A stretch of 64,000 nt of DNA, from NCBI GenBank assembly GCA_024742355.1, contig JANSYM010000009.1:142173-206172 (forward strand), given 5' to 3'. The notes under the pieces are model-generated. The model was given only the letters and a program-made list of their open reading frames with translations, made no database searches and was not told the origin of the DNA. The stretch is from Hyphomonadaceae bacterium. Lineage in GTDB: Bacteria; Pseudomonadota; Alphaproteobacteria; Caulobacterales; Hyphomonadaceae. A program made the translations under genes and the position numbers. Positions within the stretch are counted from its first letter, which is position 1; every line of letters starts with the position of its first letter. Of this stretch, positions 1 through 8,431 are shown piece after piece.

Positions 1-195
1 GGCGATGATGGTGCCAACCACGCGGTCTTGTCGGACAGCCACATAGAACAGATCCGGCTGAACGGTGCGCTTTCGGGCGATCACATCTTCAGCCCTGTTC
101 CACGCTGCGCCTTCGGGAAAGACAATGTCCCATAGGGCGATCACATCTGCCTGATCGTCTGGCTGGAAGGATCGAATTTCTGCCTCGAGGTTCAA
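1..195 (-). CDS. GNAT family N-acetyltransferase, N-terminal part
   Basis: The N-terminal 65 codons of a gene that runs off the left edge of the window on the minus strand. The reading gives IRSFQPDDQADVIALWD, then RKRTVQPDLFYVAV and VVGTIIA, the usual opening and first strands of a small GNAT acetyltransferase (acetyl-CoA dependent). The frame is closed by a TGA at once upstream, so TTG at 195 is the only sensible start; a GAGG sequence lies about 9 nt before it. It starts 10 nt after the acyl-CoA dehydrogenase stop, so the two are probably co-transcribed. The substrate cannot be told from this fragment. Confidence 0.75.
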   Translation of the reverse strand, partial: MNLEAEIRSFQPDDQADVIALWDIVFPEGAAWNRAEDVIARKRTVQPDLFYVAVRQDRVVGTIIA

Positions 196-205
196 TCATC
201 TATCC

Positions 206-1396
206 TCAGAGTCCGAGGACCCGCTTGGCGATGATGTTCTTCTGGATCTCGTTCGTGCCGCCATAAATGCTCTGCGCGCGGGCGCCGAAATAGGTTGAGA
301 CGCCGGGCGCCGCATCCGCCGAATGACCGACCCAGTCCGGGCTGACGCTGTCCTCGAATTTGCGCTGGCCGTGTGCGGCGGCGACGTCGAGATACAGCGT
401 GGTGATCTGCTGGGCGGTTTCCGTGGCGAGGATCTTGATGATCGAAGCCTCCTTGCCAGGGCTGCCACCATCCTTGACCGCCGAGAGGACCCGCAAGACG
501 GTCATCTCAAGGCCATCGACCGCGATATCAGCATCATTGAGCTTGCGGGCAAAGGCCTCGTCATCGATCAGACGACGATTGCCGCCGGTGGGTTCCGCAT
601 TGGCGAGGGCGCGGATATGGCGCAGCTGCTTGCGCTTACCGCCGATGCGGGCATAGGAGGTGCGCTCAAAGCCGAGCAGGTATTGGCTATAGGTCCAGCC
701 TTTGCCTTCCTCGCCGATCAGATAATCGGCCGGCACGCGGACATCTTCGAAGATCACCATGTTGAGCACATGCTTGCCATCAATGGTAATGATGGGCTTC
801 AGGGTCACGCCGGGGCGATCCATCTCGCAGCAGATGAAACTGATGCCCATCTGTTTCTTTTCTTCCCGCGAGGTCCGCGCCAGCAGGAAGATCCAGTCGG
901 CATGCTGGGCCGCGCTGGTCCAGACCTTGGTGCCGTTGAGGACATACTCATCGCCGTCCCGCTTGGCCGAGAATTGCAGCGAGGCGAGGTCCGAGCCGCT
1001 TTCCGGCTCGCTATAGCCTTGTGCCCAGCCAAGCGATCCGTCGCGCGTGCCAGGCAGCCATTTGTCCTGCTGTTCTTGCGATCCGAATGTATAAATGATC
1101 GGGCCGACATAGATTACACCCATCGGCGTAACCGTGGGCACGCCGGCGCGTTCAAGTTCTTCATCGAAGATATATTGCTCTTCGAGGCTCCACCCGGGCC
1201 CGCCATGTTCGCTCGGCCAGGCGCTGGCGAGCCAGCCTTTCTCGCCGAGGGCCATTTCCGATTTTCGGACCTCCGCCGTTGTCAGACTGGCGCCCGTGGC
1301 CACTTTGGCACGGATGTCTTGCGGATACTCGGTTTCGAAGAAGCGACGGACTTCGGCGCGAAACGGCTCAAGGGCGGGATCAGATGACAGGTCCAT
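206..1396 (-). CDS. acyl-CoA dehydrogenase family protein
   Basis: A 396-residue flavoprotein of the acyl-CoA dehydrogenase family, which oxidises an acyl-CoA thioester to the 2-enoyl form and passes electrons to ETF. Visible marks are the substrate/FAD signature SEPESGSDLASL at residues 129-140, the central beta-domain ending in VRVPADYLIGEEGKGW, and the C-terminal helix YGGTNEIQKNIIAKRVLG. Length is normal. It most resembles the long-chain or dicarboxylic-acid (PimC-like) branch, but the chain length used cannot be read from sequence. A GNAT gene follows 10 nt downstream. Confidence 0.9.
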   Translation of the reverse strand: MDLSSDPALEPFRAEVRRFFETEYPQDIRAKVATGASLTTAEVRKSEMALGEKGWLASAWPSEHGGPGWSLEEQYIFDEELERAGVPTVTPMGVIYVGPIIYTFGSQEQQDKWLPGTRDGSLGWAQGYSEPESGSDLASLQFSAKRDGDEYVLNGTKVWTSAAQHADWIFLLARTSREEKKQMGISFICCEMDRPGVTLKPIITIDGKHVLNMVIFEDVRVPADYLIGEEGKGWTYSQYLLGFERTSYARIGGKRKQLRHIRALANAEPTGGNRRLIDDEAFARKLNDADIAVDGLEMTVLRVLSAVKDGGSPGKEASIIKILATETAQQITTLYLDVAAAHGQRKFEDSVSPDWVGHSADAAPGVSTYFGARAQSIYGGTNEIQKNIIAKRVLGL

Positions 1397-1672
1397 GCGT
1401 TGAGTTTACTGTTTCAATATGGACTGGAAAGGGGTCCCCACGGGTGACGTCTGATAGCCGGATCTGCGAAGTTTTTCACTAAAAAGTGAGATCTGATCGC
1501 CATAGTCTACCGTAAAGAGAGGCTGGTAACTTGTGGAATTCGCCACTATGTACCGATTATCGCCCTGAGGGTACAACTCCGGGCGGGCGTTAAGTCCTTA
1601 TCTGGCAGGGTCCTTGAATGGTTCGCTACGGATACGGCTCGACCTCCGTCCCTCAGACTAAGGAATATACAT

Positions 1673-2293
1673 ATGGCCATGGATGCCATCACCCCTGACA
1701 ACCAAATGACTGGTGCCGACGAAATCGAACGTCCGAGCATGGAAGAAGCGATGGACGCTGTGCGGACGCTGCTTGCCTGGGCCGGAGACGATCCGCGCCG
1801 CGAGGGCCTGATCGATACGCCAAAGCGCGTGGTCAAGGCCTATCAGGAGTTTTTCGCTGGATACGAAATGGATCCAGCCAAGGAATTGGCGCGCACATTT
1901 GAAGATGTGCAGGGCTATGACGACATTGTCATGCTGAAAGACATCGATGTGGAGAGCCATTGTGAGCACCACATGGTGCCGATCCTGGGCAAGGCCCATG
2001 TTGCCTATATGCCGACCCATCGCGTGGTCGGGATTTCCAAGATTGCCCGTGTTGTCGAGATTTTCGGCAAGCGCCTGCAAACGCAGGAAACCATGACCGC
2101 GCAAGTTGCCGATTGCATTACTGATGCGCTGCAGCCTGCTGGCGTCGCCGTGCTGATTGATGCCAAGCACCAGTGCATGACCACGCGCGGGATCCACCAC
2201 AAGAATGTTGCCACGGTGACCACGCAGTTTACCGGTGTGTTCAAGACCGATCAGGACCTGCGCAACCGCTTCCTGCGCTTCGCCGGGCAATAA
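1673..2293 (+). CDS. folE: GTP cyclohydrolase I
   Basis: A 206-residue type I GTP cyclohydrolase, making 7,8-dihydroneopterin triphosphate from GTP, the first step of tetrahydrofolate synthesis. The zinc ligands are visible: Cys97 and His100 in [10 protein letters not shown] and Cys168 in KHQCMTTRG; the active-site HHKN and the motif [14 protein letters not shown] are intact. Start chosen at ATG 1673 with AAGGA 8 nt upstream. It is a single gene with about 275 bp of non-coding DNA before it, where I see no riboswitch. Confidence 0.96.
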   Translation: MAMDAITPDNQMTGADEIERPSMEEAMDAVRTLLAWAGDDPRREGLIDTPKRVVKAYQEFFAGYEMDPAKELARTFEDVQGYDDIVMLKDIDVESHCEHHMVPILGKAHVAYMPTHRVVGISKIARVVEIFGKRLQTQETMTAQVADCITDALQPAGVAVLIDAKHQCMTTRGIHHKNVATVTTQFTGVFKTDQDLRNRFLRFAGQ

Positions 2294-2390
2294 TCCGACC
2301 GCTGCCCTTGGCAGCACGGCACCACGCCGTTAACCATATTAGCGTCGCCGAGATCCTTGGCGGCGCTATATTTTTTGGGAGGATGGCCAA

Positions 2391-2714
2391 ATGAAGAAGA
2401 TTATTGTTGCAGCAATCGCTGCAGGATTTGTCGCCGCGCCAGCATTTGCTGCGTCGATCACCGTATCTTTTGCGAATGATGACGGGACCACATCGGAATG
2501 GACGTTTGACGGCGAAGGCACAGCCACGAGCGGCGATCTCAGCGCTGCGTATACATGGGATGAAGATGCAGCGACACTCTGCGCGGACGTTCCCGAGCAG
2601 GGCGAAATCTGCGCGACGTTTGACTCCGTTGCTGAAGCCGTCGGTGATACCTCGACATACACTTTGTCGACCGGAGGTTCCGGAACGGCGACGATCACCG
2701 CAATGGAAGAGTAA
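2391..2714 (+). CDS. small secreted protein of unknown function
   Basis: A 107-residue protein with a clean Sec signal peptide (MKKIIVAAIAAGFVAAPAFA, cleavage after AFA at residue 20). The mature 87 residues are acidic, rich in Thr, Ser and Gly, and contain two cysteines (LCADVPEQGEIC) that could form a disulfide in the periplasm. AGGATGG lies just before the start. It is a single-gene unit closed by a strong terminator at 2741-2769. I do not recognise the family. Confidence 0.75.
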   Translation: MKKIIVAAIAAGFVAAPAFAASITVSFANDDGTTSEWTFDGEGTATSGDLSAAYTWDEDAATLCADVPEQGEICATFDSVAEAVGDTSTYTLSTGGSGTATITAMEE

Positions 2715-2740
2715 TTCGCGCTATTCAATGTGTTTGATTC

Positions 2741-2769
2741 AGCCCGGGCCGTACGGTCCGGGCTTTTTC
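2741..2769 (+). terminator. Rho-independent terminator
   Basis: A GC-rich hairpin (AGCCCGG arm with CCGGGCT, inner GCC/GGT pairs and a GTAC loop) followed by a run of T. It closes the small secreted-protein gene. Confidence 0.85.
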
Positions 2770-2822
2770 TTGACTTGAGGCCAAAGGGATATTATTGTTT
2801 ATCAATAAGAAGGATCTCAAAC

Positions 2823-3233
2823 ATGCACGCAGAAATCGTACGGCTAGGCCTGCACCAGGTCGATATCAAAGTGGTCAATGGCGACAGCATGCATGTGCTG
2901 CAATGGCGGCGCAATCTGCTCTGGGATGAGGTCTTGCTGGACGGCAAGCGCCAGGCGCATTCGTCGGGTCTGATGGGGCGCGAGAAGGTCTATGGCCTGG
3001 TTTTTGGCGCGGATATTAACGGCCAGGGCGGGACGCAAGTCATGCTGTTGCTGGATCCCAGAACGGAACAAGGCAATTGGGGGCATGCAGATCAACGCAT
3101 CAGCGGCATTCGCCTGGAGTCCAAGGATGGCCCGATTGTCTCCTATGGAACACTTGACCCGCAAGCCCTGCAAAAGCCGTCGACATTTGCCGACTGGATG
3201 AAGAAGACCATGGGCATGGAGTGGGGCAGTTAA
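2823..3233 (+). CDS. conserved hypothetical protein, 136 aa
   Basis: Unrecognised 136-residue cytoplasmic protein. The open frame extends back to 2730, through a terminator, so ATG 2823 with AAGGATC about 10 nt upstream is the likely start. There is no signal peptide or membrane segment. The sequence alternates beta-strand-like stretches (EVLLDGKRQAH, YGLVFGADINGQGG, QVMLLLDP), suggesting a small beta-rich fold. It lies alone between two terminators, so it is its own transcription unit. Confidence 0.75.
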   Translation: MHAEIVRLGLHQVDIKVVNGDSMHVLQWRRNLLWDEVLLDGKRQAHSSGLMGREKVYGLVFGADINGQGGTQVMLLLDPRTEQGNWGHADQRISGIRLESKDGPIVSYGTLDPQALQKPSTFADWMKKTMGMEWGS

Positions 3234-3258
3234 GTCCGCGATGCCTGAATGAATCAAA

Positions 3259-3286
3259 AAGCCCGCGCAAATTGCGCGGGCTTTTC
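3259..3286 (+). terminator. Rho-independent terminator
   Basis: An AAGCCCGCGCAA arm pairs with TTGCGCGGGCTT and is followed by TTCTG. It ends the 136-aa gene; the A-run on the left side lets it also act for the CAP-domain gene on the opposite strand. Confidence 0.8.
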
Positions 3287-3306
3287 TGTTTTCGTCGTGT
3301 TCAATA

Positions 3307-4143
3307 TTACTGACCGCTCACCAGCGGCCCTTTGAGCACATATGTCCGGTCGCGAACCGCGACCAGCACATCAAGGTCGGCAGCATCTGCAGTGCGCAGT
3401 GCGGTGTAACTCACACGCGGCATCGTACTGCGCGCCAGCATTTCGCCAGAGGCCGTGTCCGACAGTCCCCAGGCCACGACTTTCTGGTCGCGGCTCATCA
3501 GGCTGGCGCTGAGCGATTGCGTGCCTGTGGCGCTAATTGGCAGGGCCTTATCCAGATCTCCTTCAGCCGTCGCAAACACTTGCACAACATAGACCTGTCC
3601 GGCCTGTTCAACCACGCCGATGCCGACATCTGTGAAGCCCGCGCGCAGGATATTGTCCCGATTGAGCTGATCGCGCTTGATCTCGTTATGAATCGCTGCG
3701 GCGTCGGCAGAGGAAAAGGCGACGGACACATTCGCACCGGACGCCCCGACCAGCATGGTACGATCGAAGGCCCGTATGCGGTGCAGGTGATCGCGGCCTT
3801 CCAGGTCGGCATGCGCCGCAAAACTGCGGGTCGACATGTCGAGCGCATGCGCGGCTGCGGCCAGGTCGAGGGATGCGCGGCGTTCGAGCGGTGCCAGACC
3901 CGCAGCACTCCGCTCGGCATTGATCTCGGCGACGAGGCCGTCGGCCGTTCCGGCGACAAGGTTCTCCGCGCTGTTCACGCAAATTGTCGCTTCTTCAATG
4001 TAAGATGCCAGTTCGACGGAGAAGCCGTCTTCGAGGTTGCAAACGGTCCCTTCCGCAATGGCGGTGCCCGAGAAAGCTGCGCTCCCAGCCGCCGCGAGTG
4101 CCAGCAGCAGGGAGGATTTTAGCCTGTCATATTTCTGTAACAT
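3307..4143 (-). CDS. CAP (SCP/PR1)-domain secreted protein
   Basis: A 278-residue exported protein with an N-terminal signal peptide (residues about 9-30, ending GTAIAEG) and a CAP domain at about 70-195. Typical pieces are LVAEINAERSAAGLAPL, LDLAAAAHALDMSTRSFAAH, and IKRDQLNRDNILRAGFTDVG, the last matching the common N-x-x-I-L pattern of bacterial CAP proteins. Two cysteines near the mature N terminus (CNLEDG and TICVN) may pair. Bacterial CAP proteins have no agreed activity. A possible promoter (TTGACA at 4174-4179) would start the RNA almost on the ATG. Confidence 0.8.
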   Translation of the reverse strand: MLQKYDRLKSSLLLALAAAGSAAFSGTAIAEGTVCNLEDGFSVELASYIEEATICVNSAENLVAGTADGLVAEINAERSAAGLAPLERRASLDLAAAAHALDMSTRSFAAHADLEGRDHLHRIRAFDRTMLVGASGANVSVAFSSADAAAIHNEIKRDQLNRDNILRAGFTDVGIGVVEQAGQVYVVQVFATAEGDLDKALPISATGTQSLSASLMSRDQKVVAWGLSDTASGEMLARSTMPRVSYTALRTADAADLDVLVAVRDRTYVLKGPLVSGQ

Positions 4144-4150
4144 TACTATC

Positions 4151-4179
4151 AGTTACGTTATGTGACAGTTCTGTGTCAA
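4151..4179 (-). promoter_or_regulatory. possible promoter of the CAP-domain gene
   Basis: On the minus strand TTGACA (4179-4174), a 17-bp spacer and GTAACT (4156-4151). The -35 box is perfect and the -10 is weak. The start point would fall within a few bases of the ATG at 4143. Confidence 0.35.
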
Positions 4180-4237
4180 CGCCGATTTGTCCGAAATCGG
4201 ATTAACTATGATCCTGATCCGGATGTTTGCCCAAAAG

Positions 4238-4267
4238 AGAAAGCCGCCCCCGGTTGGGAGCGGCTTT
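4238..4267 (-). terminator. Rho-independent terminator of pnp
   Basis: Read on the minus strand, AAAGCCGC pairs with GCGGCTTT across a C/G-rich loop and is followed by CTCTTTT. It sits about 35 nt after the pnp stop. Confidence 0.8.
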
Positions 4268-4299
4268 GCTGGATTGAATTGTAAACGCGGGAAGCGCGG

Positions 4300-6423
4300 T
4301 TAGCTGGCCTCGGCCGAAACCTCTTTCCCAGTTTCCTGATCGACATTCTTCATCGACAGGCGAACCTTTCCGCGATCATCGAAGCCCATGAGTTTGACAT
4401 AGACTTGCTGGCCTTCGGAAACGACGTCTTTCGGGTGTCCGACACGCTCATTCGCCATTTGCGAAACGTGGACCAGGCCGTCCTTTGGACCGAAGAAGTT
4501 CACGAACGCGCCGAAATCCTTGATTGAGACAACCTTGCCTTCATAGATTTCACCAACTTCCGGTTCGGCAACGATTTCCTTGATCATTTGCAGGGCCTTG
4601 TCGATGCTCTCGCGATCGGTGGCAGAGACCTGGACGGTGCCATCATCATCGATGTTCACCTTGGCACCAGACTCATCAACGATGCCGCGAATGACTTTAC
4701 CGCCGGAGCCGATGACTTCGCGGATCTTGTCCTCAGGAACCTTGATGATTTCCATTTGCGGAGCATTGTCGGCGAGTTCAGAGCGAACCGTGTCCAGACC
4801 TTTGGCCATTTCACCGAGAATGTGCGCACGGCCGCCTTTGGCCTGCTCGAGTGCGGTTTCCATGATCTCTTTGGTGATACCGGCGATCTTGATGTCCATC
4901 TGCAAGCTGGTCAGGCCCTTTTCGGTGCCGGCCACTTTAAAGTCCATGTCGCCGAGGTGGTCTTCGTCGCCAAGGATATCAGACAGGACAGCAATGCCCT
5001 CATCATCCTTGATCAGACCCATGGCGATACCGGAGACAGGACGCTTCAGCGGAACACCTGCATCCATCATGGCCAGCGAGCAGCCACAGACGGTCGCCAT
5101 AGAAGACGAGCCGTTCGACTCAGTGATCTCTGACACCATGCGGATCGTGTAAGGGAAGTCCTCATGCTCTGGCAGAACCGCGCGCAGCGCACGCCAGGCC
5201 AGTTTCCCGTGACCGGTCTCACGACGGCTGGTGCCGCCCATGCGTCCGGTTTCACCAACAGAGTATGGTGGGAAATTATAGTGCAGTAGGAACTTCTCTT
5301 TGCGCGTGCCGTCGAGACCGTCGATGAATTGCTCATCATCGCTGGTGCCGAGCGTGGCGACACAGATGGCCTGGGTTTCACCGCGGGTGAACAGGGCAGA
5401 GCCGTGCGTGCGTGGCAGGAAGCCAGCTTCGGCTTCGATCGGGCGAACCTGATCGAGCGAGCGACCATCAATCCGCTTACCGGTCTTGATGATGTCGCCG
5501 CGAACAACCTTCGCTTCGGCTTTCTTGAAGGCTGACTTGAACACGTTTGCGTCCATGCCGTCTTCGTTTTCCTCAGTCGCAACCAGTTCGGCAGCGGCTT
5601 TCTCGCGGGCTTCACCAACGGCGGCCTGACGATCGAGCTTCTCAGTGATCTGATAGGCTTTGGACAGGTCCTTGCCGACCAGTTTCTGGATCGCTCCGAG
5701 CTCTTCAGAAAGGTCTTCCGCGTCGAACTCAAATGGCTCTTTCGCAGCTGCTTCCGCCAGCTTGATGATCGCATCGATCACTGGCTGCATCGCGTCGTGA
5801 CCGGCCATGACGGCGCCGAGCATGACATCTTCTGAAAGCTCTTTCGCTTCAGATTCAACCATCATCACCGCGTCTGCGGTTCCGGCAACAACCAGATCCA
5901 GCTCGGACTCTTCGAGCTCTTCAACAGTTGGGTTGATGACGTAGGCGCCATCCTTGTAGCCGACGCGCGCGGCGCCGATTGGGCCCATGAAAGGCGCACC
6001 CGACAGGACCAGGGCCGCAGAGGCGCCGATCATGCCGAGAATGTCCGGATCGTTCTCAAGATCATAAGAGATCGCGGTCAGAACAACCTGAACTTCATTC
6101 TTGAAGCCGTCCACAAACAGCGGGCGGATCGGACGGTCGATCAGGCGAGACGTCAGCGTCTCTTTCTCAGTTGGACGTCCTTCGCGCTTGAAAAAGCCGC
6201 CTGGAATGCGGCCTGACGCGTAGTATTTTTCCATATAGTTGACGGTCAGCGGGAAGAAGTCTTGTCCCGGTTTCGCAGATTTTGCGAAGGTCGCTGTCGC
6301 GAGGACCGTGCTGTCGCCGTAAGTCACCATCACGGCGCCGTCGGCCTGTCGAGCCACCTGGCCCGTTTCGATTTTTAGTGTCCGGCCGGCCCATTCCAGC
6401 GAGACAGATTGCTTATCAAACAT
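4300..6423 (-). CDS. pnp: polyribonucleotide nucleotidyltransferase (PNPase)
   Basis: A 707-residue phosphorolytic 3'-5' exoribonuclease of RNA turnover and the degradosome. Two RNase PH domains are seen, the first opening with the [17 protein letters not shown] block and the second after [17 protein letters not shown], with the catalytic region [23 protein letters not shown] domain ([19 protein letters not shown]) and a C-terminal S1 domain ([20 protein letters not shown]) follow. Length is normal. It lies downstream of rpsO, the usual arrangement, with a hairpin between the two genes that may control pnp expression. Confidence 0.98.
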   Translation of the reverse strand: MFDKQSVSLEWAGRTLKIETGQVARQADGAVMVTYGDSTVLATATFAKSAKPGQDFFPLTVNYMEKYYASGRIPGGFFKREGRPTEKETLTSRLIDRPIRPLFVDGFKNEVQVVLTAISYDLENDPDILGMIGASAALVLSGAPFMGPIGAARVGYKDGAYVINPTVEELEESELDLVVAGTADAVMMVESEAKELSEDVMLGAVMAGHDAMQPVIDAIIKLAEAAAKEPFEFDAEDLSEELGAIQKLVGKDLSKAYQITEKLDRQAAVGEAREKAAAELVATEENEDGMDANVFKSAFKKAEAKVVRGDIIKTGKRIDGRSLDQVRPIEAEAGFLPRTHGSALFTRGETQAICVATLGTSDDEQFIDGLDGTRKEKFLLHYNFPPYSVGETGRMGGTSRRETGHGKLAWRALRAVLPEHEDFPYTIRMVSEITESNGSSSMATVCGCSLAMMDAGVPLKRPVSGIAMGLIKDDEGIAVLSDILGDEDHLGDMDFKVAGTEKGLTSLQMDIKIAGITKEIMETALEQAKGGRAHILGEMAKGLDTVRSELADNAPQMEIIKVPEDKIREVIGSGGKVIRGIVDESGAKVNIDDDGTVQVSATDRESIDKALQMIKEIVAEPEVGEIYEGKVVSIKDFGAFVNFFGPKDGLVHVSQMANERVGHPKDVVSEGQQVYVKLMGFDDRGKVRLSMKNVDQETGKEVSAEAS

Positions 6424-6449
6424 ACGTTTTGCTTTCTTTCATACATACG

Positions 6450-6483
6450 AAAAGCCCGCCGGGTCCCCATGACCGGGCGGGCT
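6450..6483 (-). terminator. rpsO-pnp intergenic hairpin
   Basis: On the minus strand AGCCCGCC and CGGTC pair with GACCCG and GGCGGGCT, followed by TTTTCG. It fills most of the gap between rpsO and pnp. It may terminate or attenuate rpsO transcripts, or be processed; in Escherichia coli a stem in this position is cut by RNase III for PNPase autoregulation. Confidence 0.7.
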
Positions 6484-6493
6484 GATTGAGAGC

Positions 6494-6763
6494 CTAGCGG
6501 CGAATGCCGAGCTCTCCGATGAGCGTTTGGTACCGCTCTTCATTTTTTCTCTTCACATAGTCGAGAAGTTTGCGTCGGGTGGCGACCATCGCCAGAAGTC
6601 CGCGGCGCGAGTGGTTATCTTTCTTATTGTCCTGGAAGTGACCGGTCAGATTGTTGATCCGTTCCGTGAGGATCGCGACCTGGACTTCAGGGCTGCCCGT
6701 GTCACCTTTGGTGCGGGCAAATTTCTTGATCAGTTCAGCTTTACGCTCTGCAGTGATCGACAT
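6494..6763 (-). CDS. rpsO: 30S ribosomal protein S15
   Basis: Ribosomal protein S15, a primary 16S rRNA binder of the small-subunit platform. The protein reads [16 protein letters not shown] at the start and contains [15 protein letters not shown], the [21 protein letters not shown] block and a basic C terminus. With the start at ATG 6763 it has the standard 89 residues; an ATG two codons earlier (6769) is also open, but GAAAG is better placed for 6763. Neighbour of pnp as in most bacteria. Confidence 0.97.
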   Translation of the reverse strand: MSITAERKAELIKKFARTKGDTGSPEVQVAILTERINNLTGHFQDNKKDNHSRRGLLAMVATRRKLLDYVKRKNEERYQTLIGELGIRR

Positions 6764-6969
6764 CGGCATACTTTCATTTATCGCCTTGCGGCGGGTTACA
6801 GATAAGGCCGTTCTGGCCAGAGTTTTGTGGGAGGGCGGCGCGGGTTCAGCCGCGTCCGGGATGTCGTCCAGACGGGCTAGAGGAGCGCTTAGCTCGCAAC
6901 AAAGCGGGCATGTGGCACATTTAGTTGCATTTGGAAAGAGCTAGATGGCTGTCTGATGTGCAGTTTTGC

Positions 6970-8331
6970 CTACAATCCTGCCGTCTTCAACGCCGTCTTT
7001 TGCGCCTTGCCCAAAGCCGACTCGCTGAAGCCCTCCAGGCTCTCCTCGAACAGGCGGTGATAATTGAGCTCCGCACCCAGCCGCAGATAGGCCGCGCCGA
7101 GCCCGATCGCGGCCCTGTCCATGAACACAAATTCGCGCGGAATGGTCACCGGGCCCTTTTCTTTCAGGAGCTTGCGCACAGCGAAGGCTTCCTTGCGGCC
7201 ATAATCGCCTGGCTTGATGCCATCAGCGACGCTGCGCACGCGATCGTCGAGCAAGGGACCATAGATAAACCGTGCCCATATGCTGAGCACCTCCACCAGC
7301 TCGCGATTGAGGCCTTTGAACCCCCATTTCTCAAACGCGGCATAAACGGCATCAAAATCATCCGCGAGCAGGCCGCGATAGAGATCGACGACGCCGGCGA
7401 CAAAACCGATCGGGAAAATGCGGATGCAGCCAAAATCGAGCAGGTTGAGACCGGCCCCGTCCTGCGTCACCTGATAATTGCCAAGATGCGGGTCACCATG
7501 AATGACCGCGCGCGAATTGAACGGATACCACCAGGTCCAGAACAGGTTCTCGGCAATCTGATTGCGCACCTCTTGCGGCGCGGTTTCATAGGCATCGAGG
7601 CGCTCGCCGCTGACCCAGCTCATTGTGAGGAGCCGGTCGGTACACAGCTCCGGCACCGGGTCCGGAATGGTGACAAAATCCTTGTCGGCGAGAATGTGCG
7701 CATACAACGCCATATGCTTCGCCTCGCGGGCATAATCGAGTTCTTCGCGCAACCGGTCAGTTATTTCGTCGACCATCTCGGTCGGGTCGATCGAGCCATC
7801 CAGCCGCTTGAACGTGCCCAGCAGCAATTTGAGCTGGCCGACATCGCTCTCCACTGCGCTCGCCATGTCGGGATATTGCAGCTTGCAGGCGACCTCGCGG
7901 CCATCCGGCAGGGTCGCACGATGGACCTGGCCGAGGCTGGCCGCATGCGCCGCTTCCTTGCCGAATTCAGCGAACTTGCTCTGCCAGTCAGGGCCTAGCT
8001 CGGCCCGCATCCGTCGGCGGACGAATGGCCATCCCATGGCTGGCGCCTGGGCCTGTAACTGGCTGAGCTCTTCAGCATACTCAGGCGGCAGGAAGTCTGG
8101 CACGGTCGAGACCATCTGCGCGACTTTCATCAGCGGCCCCTTGGACTTGCCGAGCGCCGCCGCCAGCGCCTTGGCAATGCGCTCGTCGCCTTTTTCGCCG
8201 CCAAACATCGCATTGGCAGCAAAGGTCAGACCGGCGCCGGACAGGTTGGTGCCGACTTTCATCGTCCGCCCAAGCCGGGCTGACAGCCGGTTGCGTTCCG
8301 GGTCCCTGGACCTGTCTGCTGTGTCGCTCAT
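6970..8331 (-). CDS. ABC1/AarF/UbiB family kinase-like protein
   Basis: About 453 residues of the ABC1 (AarF/UbiB/ADCK) atypical kinase family, tied to ubiquinone or lipid homeostasis in other organisms. Visible family parts are the KGPLMKVAQMVSTVPDFLP version of the KxGQ motif, the Ala-rich nucleotide loop AASLGQVHRA, the lysine in VACKLQYP, the catalytic HGDPHLGNY, and the metal-binding LLDFG. There is no obvious C-terminal membrane helix. The ATG at 8331 is preferred because GGAAGG lies 5 nt before it; the frame opens at 8361. Divergent from uvrD. Confidence 0.88.
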   Translation of the reverse strand: MSDTADRSRDPERNRLSARLGRTMKVGTNLSGAGLTFAANAMFGGEKGDERIAKALAAALGKSKGPLMKVAQMVSTVPDFLPPEYAEELSQLQAQAPAMGWPFVRRRMRAELGPDWQSKFAEFGKEAAHAASLGQVHRATLPDGREVACKLQYPDMASAVESDVGQLKLLLGTFKRLDGSIDPTEMVDEITDRLREELDYAREAKHMALYAHILADKDFVTIPDPVPELCTDRLLTMSWVSGERLDAYETAPQEVRNQIAENLFWTWWYPFNSRAVIHGDPHLGNYQVTQDGAGLNLLDFGCIRIFPIGFVAGVVDLYRGLLADDFDAVYAAFEKWGFKGLNRELVEVLSIWARFIYGPLLDDRVRSVADGIKPGDYGRKEAFAVRKLLKEKGPVTIPREFVFMDRAAIGLGAAYLRLGAELNYHRLFEESLEGFSESALGKAQKTALKTAGL

Positions 8332-8431
8332 CGCACCTTCCGCCTGATCTTCTTCCAACATAGTGCAGAAAGCTGCACAGCGAAGAGGAGAAGGAGTCGC
8401 GGCTCGCGCAGAACGTGTCTATATTCCCCTT

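Noticed and set aside
323..1387. A 354-codon frame antisense to the acyl-CoA dehydrogenase
   Set aside because: Shadow of a complete, family-matching gene; no start site or likeness of its own.
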